A stretch of DNA of 64,000 nt. Source: Hyphomicrobiales bacterium (GTDB taxonomy: Bacteria > Pseudomonadota > Alphaproteobacteria > Rhizobiales > Rhizobiaceae). The notes under the pieces are model-generated. The model saw only the letters and a program-made list of their open reading frames with translations. It searched no databases and was not told where the DNA came from. Location of the stretch: the NCBI GenBank assembly GCA_900468535.1, contig UBTY01000037.1, forward strand, positions 1-64,000, written 5' to 3'. Position 1 is the stretch's first letter, and every line of letters begins with the position of its first letter. Below, in pieces: positions 44,321-53,419 of the stretch. Position numbers and translations under genes: made by a program.

Positions 44321-46186
44321 ATGATGATTGCCCAGCACGACAGCCACGCCGACGCGCCGATCCCTGCAGCGGATACCAGCGGTCACAGCTCTGTGGAGAG
44401 TCGCGTCCACGGACGTAGGTCACTTAGCGGATTGAGAAGGCTCGCCCCGTTCTTGCGAGCCCATCAGTGGCTTGTCGCCGGCAGCATTATCTCACTGGGA
44501 GCTGCGGCAATCATCTCTCTGGCTTTGCCAACTGCAGTCCGCCGCCTAATAGACCAGGGATTCAACCGCACCGATGGTGCGTTCGTAGACCGCTACTTTG
44601 TGATGCTTGTCGCTCTTGCCGTCGCGCTCGCGGTCGCTAGCGCGTGCAGATATTATTTCGTGGCTGCGCTGGGAGAACGTCTTGTCAGCGACCTCCGGCT
44701 TCAGGTTTTCACAAAGGTCGTGCGCCTGCCTGCGTCCTTTTTTGATGCGAACCGCTCAGGCGAGATCACCTCACGTCTGACTGCAGACACGGCTCAGGTC
44801 AAGTCGGCTGTCAGCTTGGCCGCCTCCGTTGCGCTACGCAACTCCATCCTGTGCGCGGGCTCGCTGGCGATGATGTTCATGACAAGTCCAAGCTTGTCAT
44901 CGATCACCATCGGCGCCATTCCGTTGATCGTCGTTCCGCTTGTGGTCTTTGGTCGCTCAGTTCGACGCCGCTCGCGTAATGCACAGGATGCGCTGGCGCA
45001 GGCGTCGGCGTTCGCGAGTGAGATCATTGCAGGAAGCCGAACGATACAGTCGTTCAATGGCGAAAGAACTGCCGAGCAGAAATACATCAGAGACATAGAA
45101 ACTTCCTACGCAAGCTCAGTGGGCGCCGCTCGATCGAGGGCCTACCTGACCGCGTTCGCGATCGCCCTAATCTTTGCCAGCGTCGTCGGGGTCCTTTGGA
45201 TTGGCGCGCGGGGCCTGTTGGCAGGATCGATGACCGCGGGAAACCTCAGCCAGTTTCTTCTTTACGCAGTCATAGCGGCAGGCTCTCTCGGATCGCTTTC
45301 GGAGGTGTGGGGCGAGTTGGCGCAGGCGGCAGGTGCTGCAGGCAGGCTGTTCGAGTTGTTGGACGAAGATGACGGTCTTCCGGAGCAGGGCATAACGACC
45401 GCCCTACCAACTCCGGTGGCCGGTGGCGTCGAGTTCCGCGATGTCAAGTTCGCTTATCCGGGCATGCCCGATCGCGAAGTGGTCCAAGGATTGTCGATGC
45501 GGGTTGCTCCGGGCGAGACCGTTGCGGTGGTAGGTCCATCGGGCTCGGGTAAGAGCACGCTGTTTTCGCTCTTGCTCGGTTTCTATGGAACGACAGAAGG
45601 GCAAATCTTGATCGACGGGTGCGACGTCGCCTCCCTGTCCTCGGAGGAAGTGAGACAGCAAATCGCCATCGTCCCGCAAGATGTCACGATCTTCGCTTCC
45701 GCCGTCAGGGAAAACATCGCGTTGGGAAAACCGGACGCGAATGACGCGGAGATTGAATTCGCCGCGGCGCGGGCCCAAGCTCACGAGTTCATATCCGACC
45801 TCCCGCATTCGTACCACACCGTCGTAGGCGAGCGGGGCCTCACCCTGTCGGGGGGACAGCGCCAGCGGATCGCGATCGCCAGGGCCGTCTTAAAAGACGC
45901 CCCGATCCTTCTTCTCGACGAAGCCACGTCGTCGCTGGACGCAGAAAGCGAGATGCTGGTGCAGAAGGGACTTGAAGAGCTTATGAAAAATCGAACGACG
46001 ATCGTCGTCGCGCATCGGCTGGCTACCGTCCTTAAGGCAGATCGGATTCTCGTCATGGACAAGGGTCGGATTATCGAGGAGGGAAGTCACGCTTCGCTAG
46101 TACGCAAGGGTGGCGTATACGCAAAACTTGCCGAACTCCAATTCGACGCGCCAGTCTCGAACGGAAGCGAGCGGGACGCCGCCTGA
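44321..46186 (+). CDS. ABC exporter (fused membrane and ATPase domains)
   Basis: A 621-residue half-transporter of the MsbA/ABCB type. Six membrane segments (~45-340) precede an ATPase domain (~375-600) with Walker A GPSGSGKST, signature LSGGQRQRIAIARA, Walker B ILLLDEATSSLD and switch His VAHRLATV. It would act as a homodimer exporting a lipid, peptide or heme-related compound; the substrate is unknown. It overlaps hemC by one base (TGATG) and is preceded by an anaerobox, so it is coexpressed with a heme gene, which makes a tetrapyrrole or its precursor a reasonable guess. Confidence 0.9.
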   Translation: MMIAQHDSHADAPIPAADTSGHSSVESRVHGRRSLSGLRRLAPFLRAHQWLVAGSIISLGAAAIISLALPTAVRRLIDQGFNRTDGAFVDRYFVMLVALAVALAVASACRYYFVAALGERLVSDLRLQVFTKVVRLPASFFDANRSGEITSRLTADTAQVKSAVSLAASVALRNSILCAGSLAMMFMTSPSLSSITIGAIPLIVVPLVVFGRSVRRRSRNAQDALAQASAFASEIIAGSRTIQSFNGERTAEQKYIRDIETSYASSVGAARSRAYLTAFAIALIFASVVGVLWIGARGLLAGSMTAGNLSQFLLYAVIAAGSLGSLSEVWGELAQAAGAAGRLFELLDEDDGLPEQGITTALPTPVAGGVEFRDVKFAYPGMPDREVVQGLSMRVAPGETVAVVGPSGSGKSTLFSLLLGFYGTTEGQILIDGCDVASLSSEEVRQQIAIVPQDVTIFASAVRENIALGKPDANDAEIEFAAARAQAHEFISDLPHSYHTVVGERGLTLSGGQRQRIAIARAVLKDAPILLLDEATSSLDAESEMLVQKGLEELMKNRTTIVVAHRLATVLKADRILVMDKGRIIEEGSHASLVRKGGVYAKLAELQFDAPVSNGSERDAA

Positions 46187-47151
46187 TGATCACGGAGAAA
46201 CTCGGAAGACGGATCAGGATCGGCACGCGTGCAAGTCCCCTGGCGATCGCCCAAGCTTCGGAAGTCGCATTGCGTCTTGCCGCCTGCAACGAACTGCCGA
46301 TCGAATCCTTCGAGATTGTGAGACTGACGACGAAGGGAGATCGGCTCAGCGAGCAGCCGGTTCCAGACGTGGGCGTCAAGGGGCTCTTCACCCAGGAGCT
46401 GGAAGATAGGCTCTTATCGGCAGACCTCGACCTTGCGGTTCATTCCTGCAAGGACGTCGCTACCGTTCTTCCAGACGGGCTACATATCAGCGCGTTTCTG
46501 CCCAGGGAAGACGTCCGAGACGCGCTCGTGTCGCGAAGCGGAGCTGGTTTCTGGGAACTGCCGTCAGGGGCCGTTGTCGGTACCTCTTCCGTGAGGAGAG
46601 CCGCGCTCCTTGCGATGCACAGGCCAGACCTCGTTGTCATACCATTTCGAGGCCTCGTCGGGACAAGGTTGCAGAAGCTATCGGACGGAATCGTAGACGC
46701 CACGCTGCTAGCCAAGGCAGGGTTGAATAGGTTGGACCTCGCAGCTATCGCGACGGAGGTGCTCGATACTCGCCAATTCCCACCGGCTCCGGCTCAAGGC
46801 GCCATCTGCATCGAGAGCGCCAAGGAAAATCGCATCGTTTCCGATCTGGTCTCGGCTCTGGACGACGCTGCCACAGCCGACGCCGTCCAGTGCGAACGGG
46901 CATTTCTTCGTGTGCTTGACGGCTCGTGCCGAACTCCGATTGCCGCTTACGCGACTTGTCACGGAAGCGAGGTGACACTTCGGGGAATGACAATCGAGGC
47001 AGACGGAAGCAACCCGGTTAGGGTGATGGTCAGAGGCGCGCGATCCGCAACGGAAAAAATCGGACTGTCTGCTGCAAATTGCGTCATTTCCCGCCGAGAA
47101 GGGCGGCAGGTGGAGGAGGCCGCCTCAGGTCTGCTCGTTAAGGCGAATTGA
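46186..47151 (+). CDS. hemC: hydroxymethylbilane synthase (porphobilinogen deaminase)
   Basis: A 321-residue enzyme that polymerises four porphobilinogens to hydroxymethylbilane. Visible motifs: RIGTRASPLAIAQA at the N terminus, LAVHSCKDVATVLPDG, the substrate-binding VVGTSSVRRAALL, and the dipyrromethane-attachment Cys in LDGSCRTPIAAYA. The usual KDLP reads KDVATVLPDG here, slightly divergent from housekeeping HemC, which suggests an accessory paralogue. Translationally coupled to the ABC exporter upstream. Confidence 0.93.
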   Translation: MITEKLGRRIRIGTRASPLAIAQASEVALRLAACNELPIESFEIVRLTTKGDRLSEQPVPDVGVKGLFTQELEDRLLSADLDLAVHSCKDVATVLPDGLHISAFLPREDVRDALVSRSGAGFWELPSGAVVGTSSVRRAALLAMHRPDLVVIPFRGLVGTRLQKLSDGIVDATLLAKAGLNRLDLAAIATEVLDTRQFPPAPAQGAICIESAKENRIVSDLVSALDDAATADAVQCERAFLRVLDGSCRTPIAAYATCHGSEVTLRGMTIEADGSNPVRVMVRGARSATEKIGLSAANCVISRREGRQVEEAASGLLVKAN

Positions 47152-47161
47152 TCCAGATCAA
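47148..47161 (+). promoter_or_regulatory. FNR/FixK box overlapping the hemC stop, upstream of the LuxR gene
   Basis: TTGATCCAGATCAA includes the hemC TGA (47149-47151) and is centred 69 bp before the LuxR-type gene. Confidence 0.75.
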
Positions 47162-47222
47162 CTCGTTAAGCTCGGGTTAATGCTCGGAGTCCATAACTGG
47201 GGCCCCCAAACTGAGTTCCCCC

Positions 47223-47957
47223 ATGCCAGTCAGTGCCCTGTCAGTCCTTTCACCCGACGCCCTAGATGGATACATCGATCTGCGCTCGGTGCCGAAGCAT
47301 CGCTACTTCGGTCAGAACGACATGATCGACAGGCTCAGAAAAGCCGTTCCATTCGACTACATTTTCGTCTCGGGACTAGACGTGGATCATTATCGGTTCG
47401 GCGAGGGCTTCTCTATCGATACCGATCTTCCGCCAGCATTCATTGAAGCCTACATAGCTGACAAGCTACCGCAAATTGACCCCTTCATTCTGGCTTCAAA
47501 ATCATCGAAAACGGTTGTCATCGAGAGAGACGTCTACGCCACCCAGGAAGTGCCGCAGCGCCTGCTATACCTACAGCGTACGTTCGGCGTCCACAATCGC
47601 ATAATCTTACCAATCCTGCGTGAACAGACAGTTTATGGCGCGGTCGGCTACACGCGCGCGACGCCGTTCGAAGCCGCAGAGATCGCATTTCTCGAGCTTG
47701 TCTCCGGAGCAGTTCACGACGCGTTCTCCAAGCCCCTGATGGACCGTTACGCCGCGGGTCAAATGCGCTTGTCAAAGGGCGAGATCGTCTGCCTCGCGCA
47801 AGCAAGTCTCGGCCTGACGAGTGAAGGCATTGGCAAAGCCACGGGGTACCAGTTGGAGACTGTGAACAGCTACATTAAATCGGCGACGAAGAAACTCGGA
47901 GCATCGAACCGCACACAGGCGATCGCCGAGGCAATCCGCCGGCGGTTGATCGCTTGA
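47223..47957 (+). CDS. LuxR-type transcription regulator
   Basis: A 244-residue protein with an N-terminal autoinducer-binding-like domain (~30-165; includes FILASKSSKTVVIERD and VYGAVGYTRATPFEAAE) and a C-terminal LuxR helix-turn-helix (~180-244; RLSKGEIVCLAQASLGLTS, TVNSYIKSATKKLGASNRTQ). No luxI-type synthase gene is nearby, so it may be an orphan receptor or respond to another signal. The preceding anaerobox places it under low-oxygen control. Its targets are unknown. Confidence 0.88.
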   Translation: MPVSALSVLSPDALDGYIDLRSVPKHRYFGQNDMIDRLRKAVPFDYIFVSGLDVDHYRFGEGFSIDTDLPPAFIEAYIADKLPQIDPFILASKSSKTVVIERDVYATQEVPQRLLYLQRTFGVHNRIILPILREQTVYGAVGYTRATPFEAAEIAFLELVSGAVHDAFSKPLMDRYAAGQMRLSKGEIVCLAQASLGLTSEGIGKATGYQLETVNSYIKSATKKLGASNRTQAIAEAIRRRLIA

Positions 47958-48009
47958 CTTTCGGCACTGCCAGCTTGTTTAGGGCATTCGTCGCAACGGT
48001 CCTGCCTCC

Positions 48010-48290
48010 GCCTAAGGACGCGGGTTGGGACTGCGCCGTCGACGGTGCGCGAGACGCTACGGCGTGCAGCGGTTGCTGGCCTGTCGTGGCCCCTTGATGA
48101 CGACGTCAGCGACGCAGTCCTGGAGGCGGCCCTCTACAGAGGGGCCGGGACGAAGGTAGGACATCCGCGCGCCGGAACCAGATTGGGCGCAGGTCCACCG
48201 CGAGTTGAAGCGCAAGCATGTGACGCTTCAGATCCTATGGGACGAATACATCGGTCTTCATCCGGATGGTTATCGCTATAGTCGTTATGT
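48010..48290 (+). pseudogene. IS21-family istA fragment
   Basis: Translation shows an IstA N-terminal segment (TAPSTVRETLRRAAVAG, LSWPLDDDVSDAVLEAALYR) in one frame to about 48160. It continues, shifted, as WAQVHRELKRKHVTLQILWD and YIGLHPDGYRYSRY to about 48290. The helix-turn-helix end and all of the DDE catalytic part are missing. A frameshifted remnant of an IS21-type transposase. Confidence 0.8.
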
Positions 48291-48409
48291 TGCGGCCGGA
48301 TTTATGTTGCGCAAGCTTCTCAGTTGCTCGGACGCTTGGCCGTCTTTGGGTTCTTGACGCAACATAATTCAGTGGCTGGGTAGCAGGCCTTTTCCAATGG
48401 AGGTTTGCT

Positions 48410-48830
48410 ATGGATCTGACGACTGTTATCGGCCATTCGGTCGGCCACTACCACACCACGATGACGCGCCGTTTGCCGAAGAGCGGAACCGTTATCTTCG
48501 CCACTGCGCGGAACGCGGTGCCACTCCCGCTTCTCTCAAAATCAAACGCAACGAGCAATGGACCCGTGTGATCGGCAGGTTCCTGCGCTGGTGCATTCAG
48601 ACGAACCGGCAACTCAGAGATCTTCAGGCGGTCGACATCGACGCTTATTTTGTGTCCCAGACAACGAGACGATGGTCCCGTGTGTCGGTCGCCAACACCG
48701 CTTCCGCTCTGCGGGTGTTTTTGCGATACGCCGGAAAGCGGGGAATGTTGGCAGACAGCCTGGCCGGATCGATCTGTCGTCCGCGGCTTTACCGCCAGGA
48801 GTCGTTGCCGTACGCTCCGAATTGGTCAGA
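48410..48830 (+). pseudogene. tyrosine recombinase/integrase remnant
   Basis: Starts at an ATG with a good ribosome site (GGAGG) as MDLTTVIGHSVGHYHTTM. A frameshift near 48465 leads into an integrase core-binding domain (AEERNRYLRHCAERGATP, then LRVFLRYAGKRGMLAD) and ends at SLPYAPNWSDV. The catalytic domain with the R-H-R-Y residues is lost where the istB fragment begins. Hence a truncated, inactive integrase. Confidence 0.75.
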
Positions 48831-48834
48831 CGTG

Positions 48835-49171
48835 CATCCCAAGGCTGTTTGCCCAGCTCGCGCTTGCTCGCGGCGACCGCAGGTATGCCCGGCTGCAACG
48901 TACGCTGGGTCATGTCTAGGTCCTGATCTTGGATGATTGGAGTCTCGAACCGCTCAACGAACAGGCGCGACACGATCTGCTGGAAATACTCGAGGACCGC
49001 TATGGCCGCCGCTCAACGATCATTACGAGCCAGCTCCCCGTATCCGCCTGGCATGGCGTCATTGGAGACCCGAACTATGCCGATGCCATCCTGGATCGCC
49101 TCGTCCACAATGCCCATCGCGTCGAGTTGAGCGGCGATAGTCTTCGTCGAAACCTGCCGCGTAGCGCTTGA
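48835..49171 (+). pseudogene. IS21-family istB fragment with an internal amber codon
   Basis: The frame reads as the C-terminal half of the IstB ATPase (PRLFAQLALARGDRRYARLQ, ILDDWSLEPLNEQARHDLLE, RSTIITSQLPVSAWHGVIGD, DRLVHNAHRVELSGDSLRRN). The Walker A part is missing. A TAG at 48917-48919 replaces the residue before VLILDDW. The 5' boundary abuts the integrase remnant. Confidence 0.82.
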
Positions 49172-49279
49172 CACGTCGCCTCAACGAATTGACAACAATA
49201 CCTGCCTGCAGACCTCCTCGAAAAAGGGGCGAGATCATCCCGGAATCACGGGGCGCAATCATCTCGACACAAAGGGGCG

Positions 49280-49360
49280 CTTCATCGGCATCAGCAGCTG
49301 AGAAACCTCCGCAACCGGATAGCCTCGCTCCGTGATCTGACGCAACAGCCCGCAGGCCAT
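49280..49360 (-). pseudogene. IS3-family transposase orfA fragment
   Basis: Only 27 codons remain, reading GLLRQITERGYPVAEVSQLL, a segment matching the helix-turn-helix region of IS3-type OrfA proteins. Both ends are lost. It marks another insertion scar beside the IS21 pieces. Confidence 0.55.
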
Positions 49361-49792
49361 TGCGAAAAGGCTCAGCCTCTCTTATGCTGCCGCACTCGGA
49401 GCAGTTCCATAAACCGCATTATGCAATTTTCAATCTCCGATTGAATGTCGGAGTCATCTGCTCTAGCGACCCGGAATCACTCGCACGTCATAAGCTATTT
49501 TCTAATCATGTTTTATCCCGCTGTCCGCGTCAATTTTTCGCGCATTAGAACACACGCAAGAGCTGTCTTTTTCTTTCCGTATGGGCATTTTATATAAAGA
49601 GCTATGAATCAGCGCCGACGTCGCCCTGACTGACGCGGAGACTACTCATCGTTCATTCGGCAAGGCCTCGATGAGGACGGGAAGGATTCCACGGCCATCG
49701 ATCGGAAGAGCTTCACATGGGCGGAGAACCCGCCACGTCTATAGGAAACTGAACACATTTGAGCGTTTGAACCATTGGAAAAGAACGGGAAG
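49361..49792. other. no gene recognised
   Basis: About 430 bp, partly AT-rich (49500-49600), between the insertion-sequence scars and the next gene. It probably contains the promoter of the membrane-protein gene at 49793, but no clear -35/-10 pair was found. Confidence 0.35.
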
Positions 49793-51385
49793 ATGTTTGT
49801 CGCCCCGCCCAAGGACGGAAGCGACTTCAAGGAATTGTTCAAGCAGTTAGCTGCTATGGGTGCGGGCCGTCCGGTAGGCATCGATGGCTTTCCACAAGGA
49901 CCTTGGACTCCGGAGCTCCTGGCAGAGGCGATTACGCAGATCGACTCCAATCGCGCCGGAGTCGATTTACGCACGGTCCAACTATGGTTTCAAGACAACG
50001 ACAAGGGGATCAGCCCCTCCAACATTAACTGGCTGGCACGGATCTTCGGCTGCGATGATAAGGAAGCGACGAGCGAATGGCTCCTGGAGCTCAGCGCGGC
50101 GCAATCACGCCTCACCGCCAAGAGGCGAGATTCAAAGAAAGCGGCTGCTACCGCAACGCCGCCAGATATTCCCCACCGGGTGACCGTTGAAAATCACTCG
50201 CAGCTTCCGGGCGACTGGGCAAAAAGAACGCGAGGCCGCTCCGCAAAAAAGGGCTTCAGCTTGGCCAAACAATCGGAGTCGCTTTTTAGCAGTGGATCCC
50301 CCTTGAACCTCCCTGCTTCCACATTCGCTGGCGCCTCTGCTCTCGGATTTTTGTCGTACATCGTGGGGATCCACAGCGTCACATATAGTCGGCCGGATGG
50401 GGTCGTAAAGCAGGTCGGTTTCCTATGGGCGCCGAACTGGACGTTCCTGTTCATGGTGCTCTTACCGCTGTTTTTCTCGTTTGTGATAGAGCTGCTGATC
50501 TTTTGGAAACAGGACGCGCGCTTCAGGCTATTGGCGCAAGCCGACCCCTTTGAAACCACCGGCCGTCTTTGGATGCGCAACGTCGAGGAATATTCTAATA
50601 CCTACTGGGCGGTCTTCCTGATTTGCGTGCTCTTTGCCGGTGTTTTCCAGTGGATCGGCGTGTGTTTGATCCCGCTGCTGGAAGGCGGTGACGACTACGC
50701 AACAAGTTGGGGTACGATAGCCATTGTGCAGCCCGATCTTATATCTGTGCCAGTGGAGATCGTTTTCACGGGACTGGCATACCTTTATATGTGCCTCTGC
50801 TTCTATCTGTTCTTTGCAGGTCTCATTTTGCTCCACACCATCATCCACGATTTCTGGAGAGTCGAAGAAGGATTGGTGCTGCGGCTTGGAGGAGAACATC
50901 GTCGTGAGGGCGGCGAAATCCGCATGAGGATAATGCGGGGCATTTTCCGGTGCACCATCGTTGGTGTTTTCGTTGCCATATGTATGAAGGTTCAGAGCTC
51001 CTATCTGAGCTCGGACGGAGGGGATATCGTAACCTGGCTACTCTACGATTTGTTTTCGGTGGCTTACGGTGACCATCAAGCCGCCAACAGCTTCGGCTAT
51101 AGGATGCCGACCCATTACAGCAGCCTCCTTGTGGCCATTTCGGCCTGTGTCGTTTTTCTCTACGGTTCTATTCGCCTGAGTGGCGGATCGCGGTTTCGTG
51201 AGGCTTTGTGGAAGATGTCGGCGGTCGTGGGGCTGCTCTTTGCCACCTATTTATTGATCGATGCCTTTAACGGCTTTTCAATCCTCCTCATCGCTGTAGC
51301 ACTGGTCGCGACATACGGCCTCTTTGATCCAGAGTTCGCGCTGCCGCGATCGGGCAAATCGGAGAGCAATCAGGGTGTATTATAG
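49793..51385 (+). CDS. polytopic membrane protein with N-terminal helix-turn-helix-like domain (RcgA-like?)
   Basis: A 530-residue protein. Residues ~1-100 look like a small helical DNA-binding-type domain (TVQLWFQDNDKGISPSNINW, LARIFGCDDKEATSEW). A basic linker follows (~100-160), then about eight hydrophobic segments to the C terminus. The arrangement recalls rhizobial proteins annotated as RcgA-family putative transporters linked to conjugation control; that link is from memory and uncertain. The ATG at 49793 is preferred to the TTG at 49775. The stop overlaps the start of the hydrolase gene by 11 bp, so the two are coupled. Confidence 0.6.
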   Translation: MFVAPPKDGSDFKELFKQLAAMGAGRPVGIDGFPQGPWTPELLAEAITQIDSNRAGVDLRTVQLWFQDNDKGISPSNINWLARIFGCDDKEATSEWLLELSAAQSRLTAKRRDSKKAAATATPPDIPHRVTVENHSQLPGDWAKRTRGRSAKKGFSLAKQSESLFSSGSPLNLPASTFAGASALGFLSYIVGIHSVTYSRPDGVVKQVGFLWAPNWTFLFMVLLPLFFSFVIELLIFWKQDARFRLLAQADPFETTGRLWMRNVEEYSNTYWAVFLICVLFAGVFQWIGVCLIPLLEGGDDYATSWGTIAIVQPDLISVPVEIVFTGLAYLYMCLCFYLFFAGLILLHTIIHDFWRVEEGLVLRLGGEHRREGGEIRMRIMRGIFRCTIVGVFVAICMKVQSSYLSSDGGDIVTWLLYDLFSVAYGDHQAANSFGYRMPTHYSSLLVAISACVVFLYGSIRLSGGSRFREALWKMSAVVGLLFATYLLIDAFNGFSILLIAVALVATYGLFDPEFALPRSGKSESNQGVL

Positions 51386-52379
51386 GTGGCTAGATCGTTG
51401 GGACGAACGCCGGGCCCAACGCGGTGAAGAAGCGAAGAGAGCGACGGATTTCATCCTCGACACAGTCCGCGCCTTTCCCGGCGCGGAGGAGATGGACTCC
51501 CTCGAGCCGTTTTGTGTCCTTGCCGAACACGCTGTCTCTGATCCAGGCTTTTACGACGAGCCGACGGAGAGCCCACAGGGCTTTGAACTGCACGATGGGT
51601 GGCTTAAATTTCCGTCGGAGATCGTCACCGATGTGGACAAGAACAACACCGTCTGGGCAAAAATTACCGAAGGTGGCTCGCGCGATCAGGTTCTGGTGAT
51701 TTTCCATCATTGGAATGCCAGCGCCCGAAATCGTCAGATCGCTGAATTTTTCTCGCGGCGTGGGATCGCGGTCGCGGAGATCGCCATGCCCTACCATTTC
51801 GAGCGCAGCCGACCGGGCGCACTATATGCTGACTATATGCTAAGCTCAAATCTCGGCCGCACAATCCAGTCGTTAAGACAGGCCGTGTTGGATGGGAGAA
51901 AGCTCATCCGGTGGCTGAAGAGCGAAGGGTACAGTGAAATCTCGGTTTTAGGGATGAGCTTGGGCTCATGGGTGGCGGGTCTGATCGCGGCTCAAGACCC
52001 GGCCGTATCGAAGGCCTCGCTGTTTTTGACCGCCGGGAGTCTCGCGGACATGGTTTGGACAGGACGCGCGACACGATCGATCCGCGACAGCCTAGAACCA
52101 GCAATTGCGCTCGCGGATCTGCGGAGGGCATGGTCTCCCCTGAACTTGGAGAATTTCGCGCCGAAGCTGGCACGGCCCGGTCTCGCGCTTCAAGTGGTGT
52201 TTGCGACCAGGGACAAGGTCGTGTTGCCAGAGCTTACGAAACGCTTCATCGAAAAACTCCACCAGGAAGGAGCCTTGCCAGACGTTCTCAGGCTGAACTG
52301 TGGTCACTACTCGCTCGCAACGCCGCCGTACATATTGTTGGCAGGATGGAGTCTGAAGCGTTTTTTGTCGCGCTCTTAA
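51375..52379 (+). CDS. alpha/beta hydrolase-fold protein
   Basis: A 334-residue soluble protein. The nucleophile elbow GMSLGSW (Ser) lies in SVLGMSLGSWVAGLIAAQDP. Upstream is VLVIFHHWNASARNRQIAEF, an oxyanion-type strand, and the likely catalytic His is in LRLNCGHYSLATPPY near the C terminus. The acid is probably in VFATRDKVV. Substrate unknown. The GTG at 51375 follows GGAGAG and overlaps the previous stop; earlier in-frame starts would lie within the membrane-protein gene. Pairing with that gene suggests a joint role in the envelope. Confidence 0.75.
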   Translation: MYYRWLDRWDERRAQRGEEAKRATDFILDTVRAFPGAEEMDSLEPFCVLAEHAVSDPGFYDEPTESPQGFELHDGWLKFPSEIVTDVDKNNTVWAKITEGGSRDQVLVIFHHWNASARNRQIAEFFSRRGIAVAEIAMPYHFERSRPGALYADYMLSSNLGRTIQSLRQAVLDGRKLIRWLKSEGYSEISVLGMSLGSWVAGLIAAQDPAVSKASLFLTAGSLADMVWTGRATRSIRDSLEPAIALADLRRAWSPLNLENFAPKLARPGLALQVVFATRDKVVLPELTKRFIEKLHQEGALPDVLRLNCGHYSLATPPYILLAGWSLKRFLSRS

Positions 52380-52761
52380 GCTCCGAACAACAGTATTCAG
52401 TCAGTGAGTGGACCGACCGGAATGTAACGGATAGAACCTAGGGGTTTTCCAACTCAGTCCACCGCGTAAACCCGAAAAATCTCGAAACCCGAGCCAATCT
52501 CTTGGCCGCAGCCTCGAACTTGTCGGCTAGGAAAAGCAGTGCACTCTCGCGACGGTACTCCAGAGCTACCTATAAAAATCACTGTTTATAAACAACAACT
52601 TGAAGGCACAATTTCGTTTCATTTCGGTTGGTTTCGCATCACATCGCGCAATCTGCGATAATCATCCCCCCATCAACTGTCAAATCGCAAGGCGTCTCGC
52701 TGGTCAGTCGAGGCTTGAGTCGCCTGTCATGGATTGAAGCATTGAGGGAAAGCAGATCGGC
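52380..52761. other. no gene recognised
   Basis: A 380-bp gap with AT-rich patches near 52570-52640 that could hold the promoter of the next gene. A short inverted repeat ATCGC-N7-GCGAT lies at 52643-52659. No further structure was seen. Confidence 0.35.
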
Positions 52762-53358
52762 ATGAAGGCAGCTAAGGAGACTGACGCATTCGTCGTCCAT
52801 GGCATCCGCAGGCAAGAGGGCTCGGTTGGCTTAGTTATTTTTGAGCGTGACGACATTCTGCTGCGTCGGGCGAAACAGTTCGCCGATCACACCCTAGGAG
52901 ATATCGACACTGAATTCTTGGCAATGCTTCGGGATATACGCGAGCTTGGCATTCGCTTCGGGTTTATTTGGCGCCATACGACGTTCCCAGCCGACCGGGG
53001 TGTGCGCTTTGACAGTGCAAAGCTTACGCAACTGCTCGACGATCTTCTGAGGGTGTCGGGCGCCTCGCCAGATTTCTGGGTGGAGACAATCCATTCCGAG
53101 CGCCCAGGTCAGCGTCCCCAGTGGCCCGGAACCTCTGAGCTCGACGTGATATTGAAGTTAACCGAATGGTACGACGTCGATCCGACCATGACAGTCTTGG
53201 TGCGCAAGGAAGAGTTCTATCACTACAGCTCGGCGACGCCAGCTTTCACCGAAATTCTTTATCCCGGATCAAATCCCGGCGGCTCCCTCGACAGCGATCG
53301 GCGAGCAAGACTGGTTTGGCTGAAGACGAAGATCAAGCACGCGCTGAACCTGCCATGA
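52762..53358 (+). CDS. unknown protein, possibly a degenerate HAD-fold domain
   Basis: A 198-residue soluble protein. The order of a strand VGLVIFERDDILLRRA, a WRHTTFPADRGVRFDSAKLTQ stretch and a long helix LLDDLLRVSGASPDFWVE resembles HAD-type histidinol- or heptose-bisphosphate phosphatases. However, the nucleophile Asp of DxD is replaced (FERDD) and no GD...D motif IV is visible. If homologous it is catalytically dead. The similarity is weak, so unknown is the safer label. It converges on the relaxase gene 61 bp downstream. Confidence 0.55.
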   Translation: MKAAKETDAFVVHGIRRQEGSVGLVIFERDDILLRRAKQFADHTLGDIDTEFLAMLRDIRELGIRFGFIWRHTTFPADRGVRFDSAKLTQLLDDLLRVSGASPDFWVETIHSERPGQRPQWPGTSELDVILKLTEWYDVDPTMTVLVRKEEFYHYSSATPAFTEILYPGSNPGGSLDSDRRARLVWLKTKIKHALNLP

Positions 53359-53419
53359 AATTTGATCGGCAGTCGAGATGAGGTCTGCGAAGCCGCGTTT
53401 GCCGACCCAGTCCACGCGG

